This document shows positions 56,635-64,000 of a DNA stretch of 64,000 nt, piece after piece. The position numbers were made by a program, and so were the translations under genes. Numbering within the stretch: the first letter of the stretch is position 1; every line of letters begins with the position of its first letter. The notes below the pieces were generated by a model. That model worked only from the letters and a program-made list of their open reading frames with translations. It was not told the DNA's origin and did not search any database. Source of the DNA: Ampullaceana balthica (lineage: Eukaryota; Mollusca; Gastropoda; Lymnaeidae); the NCBI GenBank assembly GCA_944989445.1, contig CALYLW010001188.1, positions 124,001 through 188,000 on the forward strand, written 5' to 3'.

Positions 56635-58730
56635 CTAAGTCGATTCTGACCCCTGTCCTGTGAGCTTTTGTCCGGTCATGGTCTGCGTATTCCCGGCCCG
56701 TCTTGACCGTAATGTGTCAATGTCCTTACGTAACTGTGCAACGTTTACCGTGCTATGTGTTTGGATGTCGCACCCGTATTCTGTGTCCCCCGACTCCAAG
56801 CTATGACCCGCTGAGCACATGTCATTGTCATATTTTTTTGTGAGCTTGCTTTTTTCTACCCTCTCTGTAGTCAACTCAGTTTTTCGCTCCTTAGTAGCAT
56901 TACATTCCTGTGTACTTTTTTTTCCTTCTGAGGGCTTCACCTCATCTTTACTATCTGGGTCACTAATTTTTTCTATGTCCACTTGGCGACCTTTGTCAAC
57001 AATTTCCTCTTTCTCTATCAACTCTTTGTTCTCATTTTCGTACGGTTTTTCAACAATACTATGGTGTGTCTTGCACCTTCTCTGCACCATAGCTGTCATA
57101 TCTTTCCCTGTTAACCTGAGGCTTAAGTCAGCCATTTTTTCTTCTTTGTCCGTTATGATTCGCCATAATTCCGTTATGTCTTCTTTGTTACGTTCTACCT
57201 TTAGGGTTAACTGCTTATTGACCTCTTCTTTTTGAGTCAGTCTTTCTTTAATATTTTTGTTTTCTATCTCTCTTTCCTTTAGCTCCCTCTGTAATTTTTC
57301 CATAAGTTCGTCGTTATCATCCAGCGTCCTATTCAGCCCTGTTATATTTTGGTTTGCAATTATTAAGTTTATTTCCATCTCTGCTAGTTTTTCATCTTTC
57401 CCCTTGAATATTTTTATCAAATTAGAATACACTTCATCCATTTCGGTACTTTTCATTTTCATGTTCATGGACTTAACTTCAGATTCATTCATTTTTATTT
57501 TGTGCTCTCTCTTCAATTCTTCTAATAAATCATCTTTGTCTGCTAAACTCTTACTCAGATTGTCGTGTGTAATCATTAGGTTTCTCTCCCTTTCTATGTT
57601 TTTTCTCTCTTTTTCTTTTATTTCCCTCTGTAATTTTTCTAATATTTCATCTTTTTCAACCCCAGACTTCTTCAACTCTGTTATATGTTGGTTTGCCTTG
57701 TTTACATTTATCTCCATCTCTGCTAGTATGCCCTCTTTCACCTTGAGTATTTCTAATAATCTGGGAAAATCTCTCTCCATTGAGTCGATTTTCATTTTTA
57801 AACTCAATAGCTCGACTTCTTTTTCATCTACTTTTGTTTTGTGGTCACTCTTTAATTTGTCTAATAACTCCACTTTGTCGTTTAGCTCTCTTTCTACTTT
57901 TCCCAATAATTCCTCTTTTTCAACCAACTGACTTTCTCGTTCGGCAATTTTCATTCTTACTTCAATTGACTCAGCTTCAGTTTTCTCTATTTTTAATTTG
58001 TTTTCCACGTCTTCTTTTTCTAGTTCTTTAAGTCTGTTTTGAACGCTACGTACTGTTGATTGTAATTCATTTACTGTATCTGTGTGTTCCGCTATTTCCT
58101 TATCTTTGTTGAACAATGCGGCTTTTAGCCTGTCTACAAGGCTCAGGTTGTCTGCCAATTCCAAGTTTAACCAATCTATTTCTTTTTTATCTTCGGCGTT
58201 ACGGGTTTTTAAGGAAACTAATTTCCATTTCTTTTTTGTCATATTCTTCATATTTCTTTATATATTGTCTTTTGTTCTTAGGGGAATTCTCATGAACTTC
58301 AGTAACTTTCTTACTCTTGGGCTTGTGATCACCCTGGATCATGTTTTCCTTTTCATACCTTACGATATTGACCGGTTCTTCGGGATTCTCATGTCTATAA
58401 TATTTAAACTGGCCAGCTGATGGGTCCGCCACCCTATAAACCTCTTCCGTTAAATATGGATCTTCACAATATATACTGGCTATTCCATAGAGTTCTTCCT
58501 CACAGTTAATAACTTCACTGTCATAGTTTTCTGTCTCCTCTATAGCCCTTCTGTCTTTTTGTCTCTATTTTTGCTTGTCTCTTTTCGTATTGTCTCCGTT
58601 TTTTCTCATCTTTTATCTGTCGCTGTCTTTGTCTCTCTTCGTTTTGTCTCAGTAATTTTTCATCCTCATTATGCCACTTTGCCCGTACTTCCTCAATTTT
58701 ATTAATCCACCATCTATCCTTGTCCGCCAT
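56635..58730 (-). pseudogene. long coiled-coil protein of the LTR element, in three frames
   Basis: The reading starts at 58730 with MADKDRWWINKIEEVRAKWH and a Gln/Arg/Lys-rich helix. It shifts frame within about 58521-58570, runs to 58199 (EENPYLTEEV-like acidic stretch, then ADPSAGQFKYYRHENPEEPV), shifts again near the A6 run of GACAAAAAAG, and continues as a 538-codon frame from 58251. That frame shows heptad repeats throughout (LVEKEELLGKVERELNDKVE, EKLQRELKEREIENK), ending after SLESGDTEYGC at a TAG. Both shifts are in the same direction, so they could be single-base errors, real lesions or frameshift sites. The role may be structural; the composition is tropomyosin- or golgin-like and not diagnostic. 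Confidence 0.5.
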
Positions 58731-59005
58731 TATGTTATCTATCTCTTATATTTACTTTTTACAAAATCTAGCTTCCCTTATTATCTTAATATTTAATCTA
58801 CCAAACTTATGTTAATATATATCAATATATATTATCTCTCAGATCAATCTTACTATGCCGATATTTTACACTCAATTTACCCTTTTTCAATCTTTTAACA
58901 ACAAAATAATTTGTACTTGCCTGTATTTTTAGAAATACACACACATCTTAACCATATATAACGAAAATCACAATACACTATCACTGTCACATATACTGTT
59001 TAAGT

Positions 59006-59370
59006 TTATTTCCTCGAGGTTTTCCTGGCTTGAACTGTAGGGTCCTTCTGCAACGTGACCTCCAGGTACAGTTTGTAATCGTTGATGTAGTTGTAGCTGA
59101 TGTTCCTCACCAACTCCAGATACGCCCGCTCAACTGCACGACCCTGGAAGAACTGTTTGGCTGAGTTCGGCGATGGGAAGCGATATCCGTCCTTGCACAC
59201 CCATTGATAATTTCCCGCTTGCAGTTTGCTGCTTGGGATGTTCTTGCACTCTGTTGATGACTTGATGCAGCGATGAGAACCGGAAAACAGGCCGCCATCA
59301 TCGGCGCACTGGTTGATGGGAATGGTTTCAAGATTGGCTTCCAAGAGGACAACGCCCCTCGATCAAAGAT
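59006..59370 (-). CDS. receptor-like cysteine-rich segment carried by the LTR element
   Basis: The minus strand is open from a TGA near 59371 to TAA at 59006. The pattern NQCADDGGLFSGSHRCIKSS, TECKNIPSSKLQAGNYQW, VCKDGYRFPSPNSAKQFFQG resembles the extracellular cysteine-rich/EGF-like part of GPR158/smog-type receptors, which share a DGG.F..SH.C...T.C ... GYY.C.C..GY.FP layout. There is no clear ATG (first in-frame candidate codon is TTG), as expected for a captured exon. Identification is by pattern memory only. It could alternatively be an element-specific gene. Confidence 0.4.
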
Positions 59371-59444
59371 GGCATGACACCACGACCACTCTTGTAGGTT
59401 GGCACCGTCTTTCGACGCCCTGACTGCCTGTGTTCGTCGCTAGT

Positions 59445-59711
59445 TCAGACGTCGTTGCTGTGCTGGTTCCGACGTCGTTGTTTTGCTGATGTGGTTACGG
59501 TGTTAGGTTTCAACGTAACTATTAACTGGTTCTGGTTCGAGGCGTAAGCCCTACGCCCTACGCTTGACTCTCCTGCGTCTTGTACGGTATGTACCCGACC
59601 CCTAGTACTAGCTCGTACAGTAGGTTCTGTAACACACACTGATGTGTTTTCGTCGTTTCTCTCCAGGTGTTGTTGGCGGTGCTTGGCAATCCTGAGACTT
59701 TTAGTTGGCAC
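59445..59711 (-). other. short open frame next to the primer-binding site
   Basis: 88 codons, basic and Thr/Ser/Asn-rich, opening with GTG inside the PBS-like sequence. No domain. Probably leader sequence rather than a gene. Confidence 0.2.
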
Positions 59712-59720
59712 GGGCCCCCA

Positions 59721-60227
59721 TGTTAGTGTCTCATTCGTTGGTGGATTATTGCTTTGCTCTCCGCTTCATACACACAAGAAATGACACCAGATTTGGGTAC
59801 AAGTCACTGTTTATTCTGCTATGTACAATTGTATAAACTGGCGGTCCCGCCTAGACATCAAATACATCTATCTGCAAATGGCTTAATATTCGAGCATGCC
59901 CTCGGTCCGACTCGACCATCCTGGGCCCACGCTCAAGTCCTCTTACAGCCACACGTATACACACGAAGTCTCTAAGTCCGACTCGGTCCGAGTCCACTCC
60001 GTGTTACTATCACTACCCGGTCTATCACAGACCGTTCCGTCTGCACAACACTGCGACAACTAACTAACTCTACCCAACTCGTCCCTTTTAACCCCCCCCA
60101 AACTGGTCTCGATTGACCCTGGCGTGTCCTCTGTCATACCCCGTGTGACCAGAAGTTCGCTCAGACATGGCTAGAGTTCATACCAGTCAACAAACATTCA
60201 CTCACAGTGATTCTCATACCCCTGACA
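59721..60227 (-). repeat. 5' LTR (element on minus strand)
   Basis: 507 bp, TG...CA ended, lacking the 19-bp segment of its partner. Confidence 0.92.
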
Positions 60228-60350
60228 TTGACCACTTGTTAACTGGCAGTCAAATGATAGATTCATGTCCAGTCGGAAACATCCTATTGAGTACAATAAA
60301 CTTAGAGGCTGGTCACGGCCCAGTGACGTGATAATGTATGCGTCACACAG
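60228..60350 (-). pseudogene. copy C exon 2, main fragment
   Basis: On the minus strand the words GACGCATACATTATCACGTC, GACCAGCCTCTAAGT and CTCAATAGGATGTTTCCGAC match exon 2 of copies A and B (DAYI.TSL..DQPLS..Y.IGC.RLD). The exon is cut at TTGAC by the LTR element and has frame-disturbing changes. Exons 1 and 3 of copy C were not found. Confidence 0.65.
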
Positions 60351-60754
60351 AAATAATCTAATATTGTCTAATCTCTGGATTCCATATTATAAGCGTTCGG
60401 CTGAAGGTTTAATCTCGGCTTGAAAGACTTAATGTTGTCAAATGTTAGCGTAAACAAAAGGTTTTCACATAGCTCACATATATTATTCAAACCTTTTTAT
60501 CAAATCGTTTTTTAAAAATATCGATTCACAGTCGGAGCTAGCGTTCAAGTAATCTATATGTTACTCAAACAAACGATTTTTAAAATAAAAAAATATGATT
60601 AATTATTATTATAATTGCAGTGAAAGCGGTAAGAAATGTGGCCTTAAAGAGTTATAAAAAAGAAAAAGGGATATAGAGGAGGAACAGTGATAGAGTTATG
60701 AAAAAAAAGCAAAGATGAGGAGAGAAAGGAAATGTATGAGCGAGTAACTAAAAC

Positions 60755-60756
<2 letters not shown>
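60351..60756. other. AT-rich intergenic DNA
   Basis: Nothing recognised. Confidence 0.5.

Positions 60757-60828
<72 letters not shown>
60757..60828. repeat. (GA)n microsatellite
   Basis: About 36 perfect GA dinucleotides. Confidence 0.98.
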
Positions 60829-60830
<2 letters not shown>

Positions 60831-60960
60831 TGAGAGAAGTACATCAAACACAAATGACATGAATAACGATAAACAAAAAGAGAATTGATTTTTATTTATC
60901 TGTACGATTATGAAATGCTGCTTACAACCAGTAAAAATATAAATAAATAAAAAATAGACC

Positions 60961-61740
60961 AATTTATCTGATGACCCGTCGAAAGGGGGAGGCCTCTACG
61001 GGGCTCGGCGGATGAGTAAGGTCGTGGGGCACGGACCTGACCACGACTCGGTGACCTGAAACCAACATCTCCCGGCAGGCAATGCCAAAGTCCGATATGT
61101 TAGGGTTAGGTGCTAGTTACATATGATTACAGTCGCTGTACGGATCTTAGACAAAGCATCTTAAATGCATTGTCGATGATGAAAACCAAAGTACCCGTTG
61201 AGGGTCGGGTAAATCCGAAGCGACCGTTTCGTCCCCTCCAATTTTACTAGCAACGCCATTGAGCGGTGCCGGTTTAGGGCCAGGAGCGCCAGCACGGATT
61301 AGCAAAAGGTAACGCGAAGAACGCAGCGGACGCCAGCTCTGAGGAAACCTTCCAGTGGGGGTTGCACCCTAGGTAGGTCATTGATGATCCCCCGCATTGC
61401 GGCGATCCTAACCATTGAGACTCGTATGCTTTGCCGGGGTGGCGCCGAAGTGGTAGCGGGTCGTAGTAAGGCAATTCCACCCCTCCTTGTAAGGCCAACT
61501 TAGTGGGAGGCATCCTCGACTTTCTGTCTTAGATGCCCAGGTGGCCGCTTCAGAAGCGACCGCTCCGGGGGGGGGGTTCCCAGCTGTCAACGTACTTTTC
61601 TGGGGGAAGGGGCCAGATAGCTGGGAGGGTCTTCCAGGAAGACCCATGAAGAGCACTAGGCTCGGGGCTTCTGATTTTCTTCCACATGTAGGATCTGAGG
61701 ACAGTGGGATATTAAACTATGTAAGGCCGACAAAGTGAAT
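60961..61740. other. G+C-rich dispersed-repeat fragment
   Basis: A sharp rise in G+C against AT-rich flanks. Short open frames occur on both strands but none has a known domain. Words such as GGTCGGGTAAATCCGAAGCG and a G10 run at about 61567 suggest the 5' untranslated region of a retrotransposon or a rearranged LINE piece. Edges are abrupt at about 60968 and 61740. No TSD found. Confidence 0.35.
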
Positions 61741-62072
61741 CGATACTGTACACATGAGAAGTTGGTGGGTAAGATGTGTTTCTATTCTATGGCCCAAGAA
61801 ATTGAATGTGATTTGGTTATATTCCTGATGATATATGATTTAATACATGATTATATTGCTCGTTATTAGCCAAACGTTCCCACAAAGAACATTATTTTTA
61901 ACCAAAGTCGTTAAATGAAATAAATGAACGAACACATCTTGTCTACTTTGTATATATCTTTAAGCACTGAATAGCTATTTAGCAATATTTTTATTCCCTT
62001 TCCTTGCTGTGGTCGAACTATTTTACTTTATGAAAGCAAAATTTGATAATTAAAGCTCAACATTCATATTAG

Positions 62073-62313
62073 GTGATCCTAATGTTTCCATTGTCCCTAT
62101 AACCTCGTAGTCGTAGGTGGTCCTAATGTTTCCATTGGAACTTTCTCGGGGCTTTGGAGACCTTGGCGGCGCCCATCTCCTCTCCTTGTCAGCGGAGGAC
62201 TTTTTTTTTAGCGATAGTCATTCATCAACATTTTTATTGTGGCTTTAACGTGGGCTTGATCACACGCCCCTCAGCTTGTGAGGCGAGTGCACTATTAACT
62301 TTGCTATCCATCC
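62073..62313 (-). repeat. tRNA-Val-like SINE
   Basis: From 62313 downward the minus strand reads GGATGGATAGCAAAGTTAAT, AGTGCACTCGCCTCACAAGC (anticodon loop CTCACAA, CAC = Val) and GTGATCAAGCCCACG (B box). A non-tRNA body follows, containing GGAGAGGAGATGGGCGCCGC. The tail holds two copies of AATGGAAACATTAGGA. The tRNA fold is degenerate, so it is a SINE rather than a tRNA gene. Confidence 0.6.
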
Positions 62314-63701
62314 GCATTCACATGTTATTCACATGTTAAAGTAGAATTATTTCTCTCTCAAATCATCTATATTTCAATGTTATGGTTTTGTAGCCCTTAT
62401 GAATATATTTTGTGAATAAACCTATTTGAATTTATGTTGGTATAGGCCTAAAAAACCCAATTATGTTCCTATTAGATTGGTACATTAAAATAAAAAAAAT
62501 AACAACCAAATATACATTTAGTAAATTACAAAAATAATAATTATAGGTTAATGTAAATCTTAATAAAAAATCAAACGATAACAAAGATTTTTTTCTGCAA
62601 GAAAATATTAACATTTTATACAGACATAATAGAAAAACAAAAACAAAAAAATAAAAAAAAATAAACCCCAACAAAACAACAACACATTTACAATTAAAAA
62701 ACCTTCAATCATTCATGAATCAATGTACAAATAACTAAAAATATTTAATTTTACCCTGTATACAAAATGTAAGTACATATTTTAAATTAGTGAGATAAGA
62801 GTATTGCCATACTTTTCGAAAAAAAAATTTAAACAAATGAGTGTTTGTTATTGATTGTATAGTATGTAAATATCAAAGGCCAACAATCATGTGATTGTAT
62901 ATGAACCTCTCCAGATATAGATTTATCTTCCCCTCTCTAGAGATAAACAAACCAAAAACACATTGCAGCTGGAATTAACAAAACACAATTTATTAGCACT
63001 ATTTAGGAATTTTTATTTATTTTTACAATAAAATAGTTATTTGTCAAGATAAAATCAATAATAACGATCAAAAAAATTCATATAATTAATGAAGGTTTTG
63101 AGATTTTCAAAAACACTTGCATCGATATAAACTTAGTTTTGTTGTATATAAACCATAAATCTCTACTTTTTTCCTACAAAGATGAAATGAATCCATTGAT
63201 CATAATGACCAGCTACCGCATATTGTTAAAGTTGTTGCAAATTATTGATGTTCTCTTGTTCTAACGTACTGTCTGGTTCTCAATGTAGGGCAAACATTTA
63301 TATAATTAATATAACTGAACCCTGACCTGCACTTCATTGTGGGGAACATTAAGCCAAGCTGACGCTAATATAAAAAATCTGAAACTCAGAAAAACCCAAG
63401 CAGCATTGAGTGGTAGAACTTTGGAGGTAGTGAAATAAGTTGAGATAAAAAATAATGTTATTATGTTATGTATAATATCAAAGATTATTCTATAGGTTTC
63501 AAGGAATTTTCTATGTAGTCAAAAAATATGTAAATTGAATGCAGACAAAATATTAAATAAAAGTAATATAATGCGTTTCTGGCTATAGATTTTTTGAGCT
63601 ATCACTTACATGAAATTTGGCTAACGAAACACATCGTTGTGAACATAGCTAATTTGATTTATCTGACAGAAATACACTTACTTATTTTGACTTTAAAATG
63701 C
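62314..63701. other. AT-rich intergenic DNA
   Basis: No gene, structured RNA or tandem repeat seen. Confidence 0.5.
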
Positions 63702-63945
63702 AGATTCCCACAATCATGGATGAATATGACTATTCCCACAATCATGGATAAATATGACTATTCCCACAGTCATGGATGAATATGACTATTCCCACAATCA
63801 TGGATGAATATGACTATTCCCACAATCATGGATAAATATGACTATTCCCACAGTCATGGAAGAATATGACTATTCCCACAATCATGGATGAATATGACTA
63901 TTCCCACAATCATGGATAAATGCGACTATTCCTACAATCTTTCTT
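63702..63945. repeat. 28-bp minisatellite, about 8-9 copies
   Basis: Unit ATTCCCACAATCATGGATGA plus ATATGACT. Variants GATAAA/GATGAA and ACAATC/ACAGTC recur in the order A, B, C, A, B, C, giving an 84-bp higher-order pattern. Confidence 0.93.
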
Positions 63946-64000
63946 AAAACATCGAGCTTGAAAATGTTTGCGCGCATAAAAGGTAGGAATAAAAATTTAT

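Larger units (their letters stand above)
54752..60227 (-). mobile_element. young LTR retrotransposon lacking recognisable gag-pol
   Basis: Two direct repeats, 54752-55277 (526 bp) and 59721-60227 (507 bp), start TGTTAGTGTC and end CCCCTGACA. They differ by one base (CCCAGCTCG/CCCAACTCG) and a 19-bp indel. The duplicated target TTGAC flanks both sides (54747-54751, 60228-60232). On the minus strand a PBS-like TGGGGGCCCGTGCC follows the 5' LTR, its first seven bases as in tRNA-Pro sites. A polypurine run GGGAAGAGGGGGGG precedes the 3' LTR. The element is therefore read on the minus strand. The 4.44-kb interior has coiled-coil and receptor-like ORFs but no protease, RT, RNase H or integrase, as in large non-autonomous LTR elements. 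Confidence 0.9.

Noticed and set aside
56819..57931. Plus-strand Ser/Phe-rich ORFs
   Set aside because: Antisense shadows of the Lys/Glu-rich coiled-coil frame on the minus strand.
62432..62674. 80-codon hydrophobic minus-strand ORF
   Set aside because: Translation of poly-A/T-rich DNA; Phe/Leu/Tyr-rich by composition.

Overview
The window looks like eukaryotic, AT-rich, repeat-laden DNA, most likely from a gastropod mollusc. This is an inference from intron-containing PAN/apple-type genes, APE-type LINEs with C-terminal C2H2 fingers, Helitron-like elements with tandem cores, tRNA-Val-like SINEs and many minisatellites. There are no bacterial operons, rRNA genes or CRISPR arrays. No complete, certainly functional host gene is present; what can be read are gene pieces embedded in mobile DNA.

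Host genes. (1) A plus-strand gene end lies at 4052-5747: three small exons joined by good splice sites, all in phase 1, encoding an unrecognised C-terminus. (2) A tandem family of minus-strand genes has the order PAN/apple-like exon, then a 181-bp exon, then a last exon encoding a Trp/Cys-rich domain. Copy A is at 10230-22592, copy B at 35337-42838, and copy C is an exon-2 fragment at 54718-54751 plus 60228-60350, split by an LTR element. All copies are damaged.

Main oddity. In copy A the last exon contains a ~9.85 kb array of a 45-bp (15-codon) unit, nominally ~219 copies and holding a 100-N gap. The unit encodes part of the exon's own domain (GATFPRLIYS), which occurs once in copy B. The array is therefore an expansion of coding sequence, with intact exon sequence on both sides. 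About 7.9 kb of it shows no variation next to the gap, so true size and homogeneity are uncertain.

Mobile elements, in order: tRNA-Val-like SINE (2144); hAT MITE (7082-7279); LINE 1 inverted by apparent twin priming (23154-26500); Helitron-like elements with ~165-bp cores (26577-29545, 36852-38929) and a 3.2-kb fold-back (38937-42135); a pseudogene of a widespread uncharacterised family behind a striking heat-shock-element array and TATA box (31029-32792); LINE 2, 5'-truncated with an open reverse transcriptase frame and 13-bp TSD (42972-45387); a pogo/Tigger-like element (about 46036-47003); a second hAT MITE (47447-47654); a hAT transposase relic (50108-51230); a TIR transposon with a PHD finger (52276-54497); and a young LTR element without recognisable pol (54752-60227), carrying coiled-coil ORFs and a receptor-like cysteine-rich segment.

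Tandem arrays are unusually frequent: 27 bp (461), 45 bp (10297), ~165 bp (26577), 16 bp (30176), CAA (37968), 33 bp (46346), 24 bp (47893) and 28 bp (63702). Genes here do not form a pathway; the window is best read as a decaying, tandemly duplicated secreted-protein gene cluster repeatedly hit by transposons and satellite expansion.
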